DNA of 64,000 bases from Duganella flavida (GCF_009857445.1 NZ_WWCN01000002.1:372001-436000); one strand, 5' to 3'. Shown: positions 35,878 through 45,764, counted from the stretch's first letter. Translations and numbers: made by a program. Notes: generated by a model from the letters alone, not told the origin.

Positions 35878-36596
35878 GCAGCTTCCACGCCCCAGTGGGC
35901 TTCTCGTTTTTCGGTGCGGTGCAGCCAGCCGTCGGCTTTCTGATAGCCGAGGATGAAGCGCGATTTGGTGAGCCAGCCCAAACTGAAGGCGGTGAGGCCT
36001 AGCACCTCGATCCAGAAGGTCAGGTTGGCTGGCTGCGTGGTGTCGATGCCGAAGTAGCTGATTTCGCTGGCGGCTTTGATGATGATCGCAACGAGAATGG
36101 CCAGCGCGCAGCCGCGATAGATGCGGTTGCGCAGCCGCTTCCAGCGGCAGTGGTTGGCTTCGTCGGCATCGCCGGTGGCTTCCGTGAAGCGCCACCACAG
36201 CATGGCAGCCATCAGGCCAAACAGCACTCCGGCCGAGCTGAAGTGCAGCCACGAATATTGCCTGGAGTTGAAAGGCACCAGCGCAATGCCCCACGCCGAC
36301 ACCCAGCTGGCGACCGCAATGGTGCGGTCGCAGCGATTATCCTTGCTCCAGCCGCGATAGGCAGACATCAGCAGTCCCATCGCGCACAGCACGCCGACGA
36401 ACAGATTCCGCGTGATATCGCTGAACTCGTAGTACGCGCTGATCGACTTCGCCATCTCCCAGCCTTTGCCACCGAAGAACAGCCCAATCAACACCAGGCC
36501 GGGCCCCAACAGCAACGCGCCGCCGCCGATACAAAGATTGATCGTCCGCGCCGAGGTGCCCTGGATTTTGGCGATGTCCTGGATGGCTTCCTGCAT
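35874..36596 (-). CDS. Integral membrane protein of unknown function, coupled to the PLD nuclease
   Basis: 240 residues with about six hydrophobic helices (for example LCIGGGALLLGPGLVLIGLFF, LFVGVLCAMGLLMSAYRGW, SAGVLFGLMAAMLWWRF, GCALAILVAIIIKAASEI). A small loop ISAYYEFSDITRNLFVG lies between the first two, which is reminiscent of DUF998/Frag1-like families, but I cannot assign it firmly. It carries no catalytic motif that I recognise. Overlap of four bases with the PLD gene downstream implies a functional pair. Confidence 0.7.
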   Translation of the reverse strand: MQEAIQDIAKIQGTSARTINLCIGGGALLLGPGLVLIGLFFGGKGWEMAKSISAYYEFSDITRNLFVGVLCAMGLLMSAYRGWSKDNRCDRTIAVASWVSAWGIALVPFNSRQYSWLHFSSAGVLFGLMAAMLWWRFTEATGDADEANHCRWKRLRNRIYRGCALAILVAIIIKAASEISYFGIDTTQPANLTFWIEVLGLTAFSLGWLTKSRFILGYQKADGWLHRTEKREAHWGVEAA

Positions 36597-36628
36597 TGCA
36601 TTGCTCCAGTGATTGGAAAGCGTGATGG

Positions 36629-36705
36629 TGGTCGGGGCGAGAGGATTCGAACCTCCGGTCTCTACGTCCCGAACGTAGCGCTTTACCGGACTAAGGTACG
36701 CCCCG
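36629..36705 (-). tRNA. tRNA-Pro (anticodon CGG)
   Basis: 77 bases, CCA encoded (36629-36631). Acceptor 5' strand CGGGGCG pairs fully with CGCCCCG. Anticodon stem CTACG/CGTAG encloses TTCGGGA, giving anticodon CGG (forward-strand bases 36669-36671). T arm GGAGG-TTCGAAT-CCTCT has one G-U pair. The D arm CCTT-AGTCCGGTA-AAGC pairs in only three of four positions (C10-C25 mismatch). This tRNA reads CCG codons, which are frequent in this GC-rich genome. Confidence 0.9.
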
Positions 36706-36772
36706 ACTTTGATGTTAATTACATCAGATTTTTAAACCCGTATCAACTGGCGCGTAGGCGTACCATAGCTTC

Positions 36773-37084
36773 ATGGAACTGAGTGAGCTCGACCAGCTGA
36801 AGCAGCGATTGGACGCCTTACGGCCTTTGCCGCGCGAGCACTTTAAACCGATCAAGATTCATCCTGTCGCCGATGGCAATGGCCGTACTGCGCCGCTGCT
36901 GCTGAATCTTGCGTTGCTCAAGGCTGGCTATCCGCCCATCGTGCTGCCGGTGGAGCGGAGGTTGGAGTACTACACTGCGCTCGATGCAGCGCATGTCGAC
37001 GGTGAACTGTCGCCGTTTATCAACATCGTCGCTGACTGCATGTACGAAGCATTTTCACAGTACTGGTTCGTGCTGGGCGTTTGA
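36773..37084 (+). pseudogene. Internally deleted Fic-domain gene (remnant)
   Basis: 103-residue open frame. The start (MELSELDQLKQRLDALRPLP) matches the N-terminus of class II Fic proteins. Instead of the expected roughly 150-200 residues, including the SxxxEGN inhibitory helix, it jumps straight to the Fic active-site motif: IHPVADGNGRTAPLLLNLALL. In that motif the second Phe/x position is Val and the terminal Arg of HxFx(D/E)GNGRxxR is Pro. With the inhibitory module lost and a catalytic Arg missing, it is most likely an inactive remnant of an AMP-transferase. It lies 67 bases from tRNA-Pro, a typical place for mobile DNA remains. Confidence 0.7.
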
Positions 37085-37121
37085 ATTACTATTTACGCTC
37101 ATCCAAAAAACGGGAGTGTTA

Positions 37122-38480
37122 ATGAGTATTCATACTGGCTTGACTATCGCCACCGCCTGCTTCGCTACCTGCGCCAGCGCCGCGCCTTCCCTCGTCGCAT
37201 TACAGTGCGGCCAATTGCTCGACACCCAATCCGGTAAGCTGCTCGGCGAGACCACGGTCCTCATCGACGGCAAACGCGTCACGCAAGTGGTGGCCGGCCG
37301 CCAGGCGCCCGTGGGCGCCACGGTGATTGATCTCTCAGGCCAGACTTGCCTGCCTGGCCTGATCGACAGCCATACCCACCTCACCGGCCAGACCAGTCCC
37401 ACCGGCTACTCCGACCAGTTCCGCTGGAATATCGCCGACTACGCGATCCGCTCCACCAACTACGCGCGCATTACGCTGCTGGCCGGTTTCACCACGGTGC
37501 GCAACCTGGGCGACAACGCCAACACCTCGATCTCGCTGCGCAACGCGATCAACGCCGGCGTGGTGCCGGGCCCGCGCATTTTTACCGCCGGTACTGCGGT
37601 CGGCTCCACCGGCGGCCACGCCGACGATTCGGACGGCTATCGCGCTGACCTGATGGCGGACCACGGTGCCAAGGACGGCATCATCAACAGCCCCGCCGAC
37701 GCATGGAAGGCGGTACGCCAGCACTACAAGGACGGTGCGGACCTGATCAAGATCATGCCATCCGGCGGCGTGCTCGATGAGAGCAAGAGTGCCGATAACG
37801 CGCAGATGACGATTGAAGAAATCAAGGCCGTCGTCGTCGCCGCGCGCGATTACGAAATGACGGTGGCCGCACACGCCCACGGCGCCGAGGCGATCCGCCG
37901 CGCCGTCATCGCCGGCGTTGATTCGATTGAACACGGCACCTACATGAACGACGAGGACATGAAGCTGATGAAGGAGCACGGCACCTTCTACGTGCCGACC
38001 ATCATCGCCGGCAAATACGTCGAGAGCAAAGCCAAGGTGCCGGGCTACTTCCCGCCGCAGGTAGCGGTGAAGGCCGCTGCTGTCGGCCCGCTGATCCAGG
38101 GCACCGCAGGCCGCGCCTACAAGGCCGGCGTGAAGATCGCCTTCGGCACCGATGCATCGGTTTATCCGCACGGTGAGAACGCCAAGGAGTTCGGCTACAT
38201 GGTGGAAGCAGGCATGCCACCGCTGGCCGCGATCCAGGCTGCGACCACGCAAGCGGCTGCGCTGCTGAAGCAGGAGAAGGACCTGGGCAGCATCAGCGCT
38301 GGCAAGTTCGCCGACGTGGTAGCAGTGCCGGGCAATCCGCTGGCCGATATCAGCCTGATGACCAAAGTCAGCTTCGTGATGAAAGAGGGTGTGGTCTACA
38401 AACAAGCCGACAAGCCGCTGCCATTCATCGCCAATGTGAACGAGGGCCAGGCGCCGAAGGACGTCGATTACGGGCTGTAA
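37122..38480 (+). CDS. Exported metal-dependent amidohydrolase (imidazolonepropionase/prolidase-like)
   Basis: 452 residues from ATG 37122 with GGGAG upstream; signal peptide ends near TCASAAP. Amidohydrolase metal motif LIDSHTHLTGQ, the probable carbamylated Lys in DLIKIMPSGG, His in VAAHAHGAEAIR and IEHGTYM, and the final Asp in AFGTDASVYPHG. Family members hydrolyse cyclic amides, Xaa-Pro or other dipeptides, and organophosphates. The gene is followed by a TonB receptor about 120 bases later; an exported hydrolase beside a receptor suggests a scavenging pair. Substrate unresolved. Confidence 0.85.
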   Translation: MSIHTGLTIATACFATCASAAPSLVALQCGQLLDTQSGKLLGETTVLIDGKRVTQVVAGRQAPVGATVIDLSGQTCLPGLIDSHTHLTGQTSPTGYSDQFRWNIADYAIRSTNYARITLLAGFTTVRNLGDNANTSISLRNAINAGVVPGPRIFTAGTAVGSTGGHADDSDGYRADLMADHGAKDGIINSPADAWKAVRQHYKDGADLIKIMPSGGVLDESKSADNAQMTIEEIKAVVVAARDYEMTVAAHAHGAEAIRRAVIAGVDSIEHGTYMNDEDMKLMKEHGTFYVPTIIAGKYVESKAKVPGYFPPQVAVKAAAVGPLIQGTAGRAYKAGVKIAFGTDASVYPHGENAKEFGYMVEAGMPPLAAIQAATTQAAALLKQEKDLGSISAGKFADVVAVPGNPLADISLMTKVSFVMKEGVVYKQADKPLPFIANVNEGQAPKDVDYGL

Positions 38481-38560
38481 AAAGGGTGTGGCTGGATTCC
38501 AACGCCTTGGCAAACTTCTTGCTTTGTTAAAACATTAATATGGTTAATATAAGCAACTGA

Positions 38561-38581
38561 CCCAAAATGCTTCATTTTGGG
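38561..38581. promoter_or_regulatory. Perfect inverted repeat just upstream of the TonB receptor ribosome site
   Basis: CCCAAAATG (38561-38569), loop CTT, CATTTTGGG (38573-38581), six bases upstream of AAGGAG. It could be an RNA hairpin that influences initiation, or a DNA operator. No T tract follows, so termination is unlikely. Upstream, TTAATAT is repeated directly at 38535-38541 and 38544-38550. Confidence 0.5.
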
Positions 38582-38602
38582 GCGCCAAGGAGAAGATCAC
38601 AC

Positions 38603-40924
38603 ATGGATATTCGACGCAAACTCATCGCATCAGCAGTTTTGGCAGCGTTCAGCGCCCCTTCGTGGGCGCAGCAGCAATCGGACGAAATTGAAGTCGTGAA
38701 GGTGACTGCGCAAAAGCGCAAGGAAGACCCGGCGAAAGTGGCGATGAGTATCACCGCCGTGACTGGCTCCCAGCTGCAAGCGGAGCATGTGCGTGACATT
38801 ACTGACCTGACGCGTGTGGTGCCGAATATCTCTTTCACTGCGGCCAGCGGCAATGGCGGCGCCGGGCCGGGTACTTCCAACGTGGAGATCCGCGGTATCA
38901 GCTCCACGGCGGGTGCGGCGACGGTGGGCATCTATCTGGGCGATACGCCGGTCACGGTGGGTAACGTCTACACCATGGGGAATATCGAGCCGCGCTTCTT
39001 CGATATCGACCGCGTGGAAGTGCTGCGTGGTCCGCAGGCGACCTTGTACGGCGCCAGTTCGATGGGCGGCACCATCAAGTTTGTGCCGAATGAACCGGAT
39101 CTGAAAGAACGTGAATTCACTACCTACACCGAGGGTTCCAACACCAAGGGCGGCAGCGCAAACTATGCGGCCAACGTGGTGGCCAACTTCCCGCTGATTG
39201 AGAATGAACTGGCGCTGCGCATCGGCGTGCAGGCGCAGCACACCGGCGGCTTTATCAACCAGGTGGATGGCGACGGCAAGGTCATTGCCAACAACATCAA
39301 CAAGATCAACGACCAGGAATTCCGCGCCGCGTTGAAATGGAAGCCGACGCGCGATTTGACGATTACGCCGTCGGTCTACTACCAGCGCATCGACGCCAAG
39401 GATATTGCGGCCTTCAATCTGGACCTGCCCTTGTATCAAGCGCAGAAGCAGGTGCGCGAGCCGTCGATCGACAAACTGCTGGCGCCTAGCGTGACCGTCA
39501 ACTGGGATCTGGGTCCGTTTGATTTGACCTCGGCCACCAGCTACTTCCAGCGCAAGTTCGATCGTACGCAGAATGGCTCGGCCTACAACAGCTATTCGCT
39601 GTCGACCTTCCTGACCTCGACAGCGGATGGCGGCAAGGCGCCGCCGGAGTTGATCGCGGCGATTGCTGGCTTGCCGTCGGCGGTGTACCTGAATAACCAA
39701 GTGCGCCAGTTCGCGCAAGAGTTCCGCCTCGCTTCGCATCCGTATGATGAAAAGGTGTCGCCGTGGACCTGGCTGGCCGGTACTTACTTCTCGCGCCAGC
39801 ACACCAACGTGATCGAGAACGATCCTATCTTCGGCGTGACCGACACCTTCAAGCAGTTCGGTTTTGATATTGCGGATCCGGACCTGCTGCCGGATGCGCG
39901 CCCTGGTCAGTTCCCGGGCGATAACTCGTTTGCTGGGGCGTTCCACTATCGCGAAAAGCAGGCGTCGATTTTCGGTGAGTTGAACTACTACTTTTCGCCA
40001 ACCGTGCACGCCACCGTCGGCGCGCGTTACCTGAAAGCGAATACCACGCTGGAACAGCGCAACGGTAACTACCTCGCCGGTGCGGGCAACAACAGCGGCG
40101 CCGATACCTCGTCCAGCGCCTTCACGCCGAAGTATGCGCTGACGTGGGAAGTCAATCCGACCAACACCGTCTACACCAGCGTGGCGAAAGGCTTCCGCCT
40201 TGGTGGTGCGAATATCTATGTGCCGCCGACTACTTGCGGCCCGGACCTGGAAGCGAACGGGATTACGGCTGGTCCGCCATCGTATTCGCCGGACAGCTTG
40301 TGGAGCTATGAGCTGGGTAGCAAATCGCGGTTCCTTAACAACCGCGTGTCGATCAATGCGGACGTGTTCTATGTGAAGTGGAAGAACATCCAGCAGGGTG
40401 TGTACCTGCCGACTTGTGCCTACACCTACAACGCCAATGCGGGCGATGCGACCACCAAAGGCTTTGAGTTCGACATCAAGGCCAAGCCGCTGCCAGGCCT
40501 GACCCTGAGCGCATCGGGCGGTTATGTGAAGGCGGAATTGTCCAACGACGTCGGCATCGAAAACGGCGTGGTGGGCGCGGTAGCGGGTGCGCAGATCCAG
40601 GGTGTGCCGAAATATAACGCCGCCGTCAACGCGACCTACAATTTCTCGGCGTGGGAGCGTCCGGCGTTTGTGATGGCGGGCATGCAGTGGGTGGGCGCCA
40701 GCAAAGGCTCGCTGGACCCGGACCAGACTGACCACAATCGTCCGGCTTATCACACCACCGATTTCAGTGCGGGCATGACCTTCGGCGCGTATGCCTTCAC
40801 GGCGTTTGTGAAGAATGCATTCGATACCGATACCATCATCCAGCACCCGCAGGTGGCGTCCATCGTGCAAGGCTATCGTCTCGCGCCGCGCAGCATTGGT
40901 GTGAGTCTCGCGACCAAGTTTTAA
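38603..40924 (+). CDS. TonB-dependent outer-membrane receptor
   Basis: 773 residues from ATG 38603 with AAGGAG upstream. Signal peptide ends near APSWAQ; TonB-box-like IEVVKVTAQKRKED follows. Plug domain with VRDITDLTRVVPNISF and DRVEVLRGPQATLYGASSMGG, then a long beta-barrel ending in LAPRSIGVSLATKF (terminal Phe). Similar in type to the receptor at 7901. Its close neighbour is an exported amidohydrolase, so the cargo may be a peptide or cyclic amide, or the hydrolysed product. The 3' end is about 40 bases from arsC. Confidence 0.92.
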   Translation: MDIRRKLIASAVLAAFSAPSWAQQQSDEIEVVKVTAQKRKEDPAKVAMSITAVTGSQLQAEHVRDITDLTRVVPNISFTAASGNGGAGPGTSNVEIRGISSTAGAATVGIYLGDTPVTVGNVYTMGNIEPRFFDIDRVEVLRGPQATLYGASSMGGTIKFVPNEPDLKEREFTTYTEGSNTKGGSANYAANVVANFPLIENELALRIGVQAQHTGGFINQVDGDGKVIANNINKINDQEFRAALKWKPTRDLTITPSVYYQRIDAKDIAAFNLDLPLYQAQKQVREPSIDKLLAPSVTVNWDLGPFDLTSATSYFQRKFDRTQNGSAYNSYSLSTFLTSTADGGKAPPELIAAIAGLPSAVYLNNQVRQFAQEFRLASHPYDEKVSPWTWLAGTYFSRQHTNVIENDPIFGVTDTFKQFGFDIADPDLLPDARPGQFPGDNSFAGAFHYREKQASIFGELNYYFSPTVHATVGARYLKANTTLEQRNGNYLAGAGNNSGADTSSSAFTPKYALTWEVNPTNTVYTSVAKGFRLGGANIYVPPTTCGPDLEANGITAGPPSYSPDSLWSYELGSKSRFLNNRVSINADVFYVKWKNIQQGVYLPTCAYTYNANAGDATTKGFEFDIKAKPLPGLTLSASGGYVKAELSNDVGIENGVVGAVAGAQIQGVPKYNAAVNATYNFSAWERPAFVMAGMQWVGASKGSLDPDQTDHNRPAYHTTDFSAGMTFGAYAFTAFVKNAFDTDTIIQHPQVASIVQGYRLAPRSIGVSLATKF

Positions 40925-40965
40925 GCCATAATGCTGCCTTTGGATTTGTTTGCAAAGGCAGCATC

Positions 40966-41313
40966 ATGAGCGTCACCATCTACCACAATACCGCCTGCGG
41001 CACCTCGCGCAAAACGCTGGAAGCCATCCGCGCGACCGGCGTGGAGCCGGAGATTATCGACTACGTCAAGAACCCGCCATCGCGCGCGGCCTTGGTGGAG
41101 ATGATCGCCAAGGCTGGCCTGACCGTGCGCCAGGCCATGCGCAACAAGGGCGACCTGTATGTGGAACTGGGCCTGGCTGATGCAGCGCTGTCGGACGAGG
41201 CGCTGCTGGATGCGATGATGGCCCATCCTATTCTGATCGAGCGCCCACTGGTGGTGACGGCAAAAGGCGTGCGCCTGTGCCGTCCGTCGGAGCTGGTGCA
41301 GGAAATCCTCTGA
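40966..41313 (+). CDS. arsC: Arsenate reductase, glutaredoxin-type (ArsC/Spx family)
   Basis: 115 residues. Catalytic Cys in YHNTACGTSRKTL, followed by the ArsC-specific VKNPPSRAALVEM and the C-terminal Arg in ILIERPLVVT. The pattern matches the plasmid R773-like family with glutaredoxin/glutathione as reductant. No arsB/acr3 or arsR is near, so a general thiol-redox role is possible. Preceded by AGCATC rather than a strong ribosome site. An overlapping TGATG could begin a 20-codon frame (41313-41375), which I do not consider a gene. Confidence 0.88.
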   Translation: MSVTIYHNTACGTSRKTLEAIRATGVEPEIIDYVKNPPSRAALVEMIAKAGLTVRQAMRNKGDLYVELGLADAALSDEALLDAMMAHPILIERPLVVTAKGVRLCRPSELVQEIL

Positions 41314-41376
41314 TGAGCGCCGATCCGGCAGAAGGGCGCCTCACCATCAACGCCTTTATCCGCTCCCGCAAATAGA

Positions 41377-41396
41377 AACGGCGCCGAAGCGCCGTT
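41377..41396. terminator. Bidirectional terminator between arsC and ispB
   Basis: AACGGCGC (41377-41384), CGAA tetraloop, GCGCCGTT (41389-41396). A short T-rich tract follows on each strand (TGTCTT plus side; TTCTATTT minus side), so it can serve both convergent genes. Confidence 0.75.
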
Positions 41397-41399
41397 GTC

Positions 41400-42377
41400 T
41401 TAGTGATTGCGGTGCACTGAGAAGTGCGCCAGCTGGAGCAAGGATTCTTTGTAGACGCTGTCCGGCAGGTCGGCAATCGCTTCGGCGGCGCGCTTGGCGG
41501 CGTTCACGGCTTGTTCGCGCGTGTAGTCCAATGCGCCGCTGCTGGTGATGGCAGCCAGGATGGTGTCGAAATGCTGCTCGTCACCCTGTTCGATGCACGA
41601 ACGTACCAGCTCGCGCTGTTCCGGCGTGCCGTTTTCCATCAGGTAGATCAGTGGCAGGGTAGGTTTGCCTTCGCGCAGGTCGTCGCCGACGTTCTTGCCG
41701 ATTTCGCTGGCGTCGCCGGCGTAATCGAGTACGTCGTCGATCAGCTGGAACGCGGTGCCCAGCGAGCGGCCGTATTCGCCGGCGGCGGCGATTTGCGCGT
41801 CGTTGGCGCCAGCCACCAGTGCGCCCAGTTCGGCCGCTGCTTCAAACAGCTTGGCGGTCTTGGAGCGGATCACTTGCAGGTATCGCTCTTGCGTCACGTC
41901 CGGATCGTGCATGTTCAGCAACTGCAGCACTTCGCCTTCGGCGATCACGTTGGTGGCGTCCGACAGGATCTGCATCACACGCATATTGTTCAGGCCAACC
42001 ATCATCTGGAACGAACGCGAATACAGGAAGTCACCCACCAGTACCGAGGCGGCGTTGCCAAACAGCGCGTTGGCCGTGGCGCGGCCGCGGCGCAGCGACG
42101 ATTCGTCGACCACGTCGTCGTGCAGCAGGGTTGCAGTGTGGATGAACTCCACTACCGCCGCCAGCTCGTGGTGATCGGTGCCCTTGTAGGCGTAAGCGTT
42201 CGCTACCAGCAGTACCAGCACCGGGCGGATGCGTTTGCCGCCCGCGCTGATGATGTATTCTGCAATCTGATTGACGAGGGGAACCTCGGAATGCAGGCGT
42301 TGGCGGATCACCGAATTGACCGCGTCCATATCGGCGGCAATGGTTTGGATGATGGTATTTTGGTTGGCGGCAGACAA
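41400..42377 (-). CDS. ispB: Octaprenyl diphosphate synthase
   Basis: 325 residues, trans-isoprenyl diphosphate synthase. First Asp-rich motif LLHDDVVDESSLRRGRATAN and second LIDDVLDYAGD; the KRIRP motif (GGKRIRPVLVLL) is near the N-terminus. It makes the octaprenyl side chain of ubiquinone-8. Divergent from rplU, a conserved arrangement in Betaproteobacteria. The intergenic stretch of about 250 bases to rplU holds both promoters. Confidence 0.95.
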   Translation of the reverse strand: MSAANQNTIIQTIAADMDAVNSVIRQRLHSEVPLVNQIAEYIISAGGKRIRPVLVLLVANAYAYKGTDHHELAAVVEFIHTATLLHDDVVDESSLRRGRATANALFGNAASVLVGDFLYSRSFQMMVGLNNMRVMQILSDATNVIAEGEVLQLLNMHDPDVTQERYLQVIRSKTAKLFEAAAELGALVAGANDAQIAAAGEYGRSLGTAFQLIDDVLDYAGDASEIGKNVGDDLREGKPTLPLIYLMENGTPEQRELVRSCIEQGDEQHFDTILAAITSSGALDYTREQAVNAAKRAAEAIADLPDSVYKESLLQLAHFSVHRNH

Positions 42378-42539
42378 GACAAACCTGTGCAGTTAGACTA
42401 TTGGTGCCGGGATTATACGACAAGGCCTTGCGCTGAGGGGCATCACCGCCCAGGAATTGCCTGATCGGCAAGCAGTTTGGCTCCCGAAGGCGGCAAAATT
42501 GTTTGACATACCACGCCATCCGCCGTTTGTGAATAGTTT

Positions 42540-42568
42540 TTGACGCGAAATCTGATCCTGTGTATAAT
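42540..42568 (+). promoter_or_regulatory. Sigma70 promoter of rplU-rpmA
   Basis: TTGACG (42540-42545), 17-base spacer, TATAAT (42563-42568): near-consensus. The expected start near 42575 gives a 50-base leader that begins with the hairpin TTCCCC/GGGGAA (42575-42580 / 42589-42594) followed by TTTT. Confidence 0.85.
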
Positions 42569-42624
42569 CTGCGGTTCCCCTCTTTTACGGGGAATTTTCT
42601 TAACATTTGAAGAGGTTTCAAATC

Positions 42625-42936
42625 ATGTACGCGGTCATAAAAACCGGTGGCAAACAATACAAAGTTGCCGCAGGTGAAAAACTCAAAATAGAACAGATAC
42701 CGGCAGACATTGGTTCCGAACTCACTATCGATCAGGTCCTCGCCATTGGCGAAGGCGAGAGCATCAAGTTTGGCGCTCCCCTGGTTGAAGGTGCTAAGGT
42801 ACTGGTTACTGTTGTGGCACAAGGTCGTCACGATAAAGTGCGAATTTTCAAGATGCGTCGTCGTAAGCACTACCAGAAACGTCAAGGCCATCGCCAGAAT
42901 TACACCGAAATCCAAATCGTTTCGATCAACGGCTAA
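42625..42936 (+). CDS. rplU: 50S ribosomal protein L21
   Basis: 103 residues from ATG 42625 (an in-frame upstream start at 42607 is rejected because L21 starts [14 protein letters not shown]). The C-terminal [19 protein letters not shown] is the rRNA-binding basic tail. Binds 23S rRNA in the large subunit. First gene of rplU-rpmA-obgE-proB. Confidence 0.98.
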   Translation: MYAVIKTGGKQYKVAAGEKLKIEQIPADIGSELTIDQVLAIGEGESIKFGAPLVEGAKVLVTVVAQGRHDKVRIFKMRRRKHYQKRQGHRQNYTEIQIVSING

Positions 42937-42976
42937 TCCCCGGTTCGGCACACTCTAGTATTCAAGGAGCTTTAGC

Positions 42977-43234
42977 ATGGCACACAAAAAAGGCGGCGGC
43001 ACAACGCGAAATGGTCGTGACTCAGAATCAAAACGCCTGGGCGTTAAGGTTTACGGCGGTCAAACGATCAATGCTGGCGGCATCATCATTCGTCAACGCG
43101 GCACCCCAGTGCGCGCTGGTGAAGGCGTAGGCACCGGCAAAGACCACACCCTGTTCGCTCTGGTGGACGGCGTGGTTAAGTTTGTCAAAAAAGGTGAAGG
43201 CTCGAAGCAGTTCGTCACCGTAGTAGCAGCGTAA
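42977..43234 (+). CDS. rpmA: 50S ribosomal protein L27
   Basis: 85 residues, [16 protein letters not shown] at the N-terminus, which reaches the peptidyl-transferase centre; GGQ-like features follow in [19 protein letters not shown] lies just upstream. The gene is 40 bases after rplU. A run of three hairpins follows it. Confidence 0.98.
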   Translation: MAHKKGGGTTRNGRDSESKRLGVKVYGGQTINAGGIIIRQRGTPVRAGEGVGTGKDHTLFALVDGVVKFVKKGEGSKQFVTVVAA

Positions 43235-43243
43235 TTTACGCTC

Positions 43244-44446
<1,203 letters not shown>

Positions 44447-44460
44447 AACACTGCATCACC

Positions 44461-44492
44461 GGCATAATCAGTTATCAGCTGATTATGCCTTT
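44461..44492 (+). terminator. Terminator after obgE
   Basis: Perfect 11-bp stem GGCATAATCAG (44461-44471) / CTGATTATGCC (44479-44489) with a seven-base loop, followed by TTT. Ends transcription before proB, which may have its own promoter around 44560-44600. Confidence 0.75.
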
Positions 44493-44608
44493 CCCATTCG
44501 GCGCCGCTCCCGCATCACGGGGCCGGCGACTGTCCGCGGCAAAGCAGGGCCAACCGCCTGCCAAAATACAGCATACTTTTTACGCTTGTTTTGAAGATTG
44601 TCGCATCC

Positions 44609-45727
44609 ATGAATTCTGTCATACAAAAAGCTACCCGCATCATCATCAAGGTTGGATCGTCGTTGGTCACCAATGATGGACGCGGTTTGGATCACGCTGC
44701 CATCGCGCGCTGGGCCGCGCAGATTGCAGGTTTGCGCGCATTGGGCAAAGAGGTGGTACTGGTGTCGTCCGGCGCGATCGCCGAGGGCATGCTGCGCCTG
44801 GGCTTTGAGGCTCGCCCTACCGATATCCACGAACTGCAAGCTTGCGCGGCGGTCGGCCAGATGGGCCTCGCGCAGATTTACGAAACCAGCTTCCGCGCGC
44901 ACCAACTGGGCACGGCGCAAGTGCTGCTGACGCACGCCGATTTGGCGGATCGCGAGCGTTACCTGAATGCGCGTTCGACGCTGACTACCTTGCTGCGTCT
45001 TGGCGTAGTCCCGATCATCAATGAGAACGACACGGTCGTTACCGATGAAATCAAGTTTGGCGATAACGATACGCTGGGTGCCTTGGTGGCCAATCTAATT
45101 GAGGCCGATGCGCTGATTATCCTCACCGACCAGCAAGGTTTGTTCAGTGCTGATCCGCGCAAAGATCCGTCGGCGGTGCTGATCCAGCAAGGCCGCGCGG
45201 GCGATCCTGCGCTGGAGACGATGGCTGGTGGCGCTGGTTCGAGTTTGGGGCGCGGCGGCATGCTGACCAAGATCCTGGCGGCCAAGCGCGCAGCGAAATC
45301 GGGCGCGCATACCGTGATCGCGTATGGCCGAGAAAATGAAGTGCTGGCGCGTCTGGCGAGCGGTGAATCGATTGGTACCGAACTGGCAGCGCAGACCGGC
45401 CACCTGACGGCGCGCAAGCAATGGATGGCAGATCACCTGCACACGGCAGGGCAGGTGGTGCTGGACGCCGGCGCAGTGCAGAAGCTGACCGGCGATGGCA
45501 AATCGCTGCTGCCGATCGGCGTGACGGAAGTGAAGGGCGAGTTCGGACGCGGTGCGGTGATTACCTGCGTGAATTCGGACGGCGTGCCAGTGGCGCGCGG
45601 TTTGTCGAACTACACTAGCGCCGAAACCCGCCGCATCATGCGCAAGCCGTCAAGCGAGATCGAATCCATCCTCGGCTTCGTCGAAGGTAAAGAGCTGATC
45701 CACCGCGACAATCTGGTGTTGCTATAA
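44609..45727 (+). CDS. proB: Glutamate 5-kinase
   Basis: 372 residues. Start at ATG 44609 fits the family start ([21 protein letters not shown]); the TTG 44591 alternative adds six residues. Amino-acid kinase domain with [41 protein letters not shown], and a C-terminal PUA domain ([17 protein letters not shown]...). First step of proline synthesis. proA is not adjacent. Confidence 0.97.
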   Translation: MNSVIQKATRIIIKVGSSLVTNDGRGLDHAAIARWAAQIAGLRALGKEVVLVSSGAIAEGMLRLGFEARPTDIHELQACAAVGQMGLAQIYETSFRAHQLGTAQVLLTHADLADRERYLNARSTLTTLLRLGVVPIINENDTVVTDEIKFGDNDTLGALVANLIEADALIILTDQQGLFSADPRKDPSAVLIQQGRAGDPALETMAGGAGSSLGRGGMLTKILAAKRAAKSGAHTVIAYGRENEVLARLASGESIGTELAAQTGHLTARKQWMADHLHTAGQVVLDAGAVQKLTGDGKSLLPIGVTEVKGEFGRGAVITCVNSDGVPVARGLSNYTSAETRRIMRKPSSEIESILGFVEGKELIHRDNLVLL

Positions 45728-45732
45728 CACGC

Positions 45733-45758
45733 GCTGCGCCGGCCATGGCCGGCGCAGC
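45733..45758. terminator. 26-bp perfect palindrome between proB and the MACPF gene
   Basis: GCTGCGCCGGCC-AT-GGCCGGCGCAGC, twelve base pairs on a two-base centre. No T tract on either side. A second stem GGTGAG/CTCACC (45759-45764 / 45772-45777) follows at once and has the MACPF stop codon in its loop. Likely a bidirectional transcription end, but the form is unusual. Confidence 0.55.
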
Positions 45759-45764
45759 GGTGAG

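Noticed and set aside
35878..36294. N-terminal extension of the PLD protein
   Set aside because: Lies wholly inside the membrane-protein gene in another frame; the signal peptide starts at 35877.
36909..37121. Extension of the amidohydrolase frame upstream through the Fic remnant
   Set aside because: Out of frame with the Fic motif; the amidohydrolase signal peptide and ribosome site set the start at 37122.
38630..40870. 746-codon open frame on the minus strand
   Set aside because: Antisense shadow of the second TonB receptor; low-complexity Arg/His-rich translation.
41313..41375. 20-codon frame overlapping the arsC stop (TGATG)
   Set aside because: Too short, no known family, and it runs up to the arsC/ispB terminator; chance is likely.
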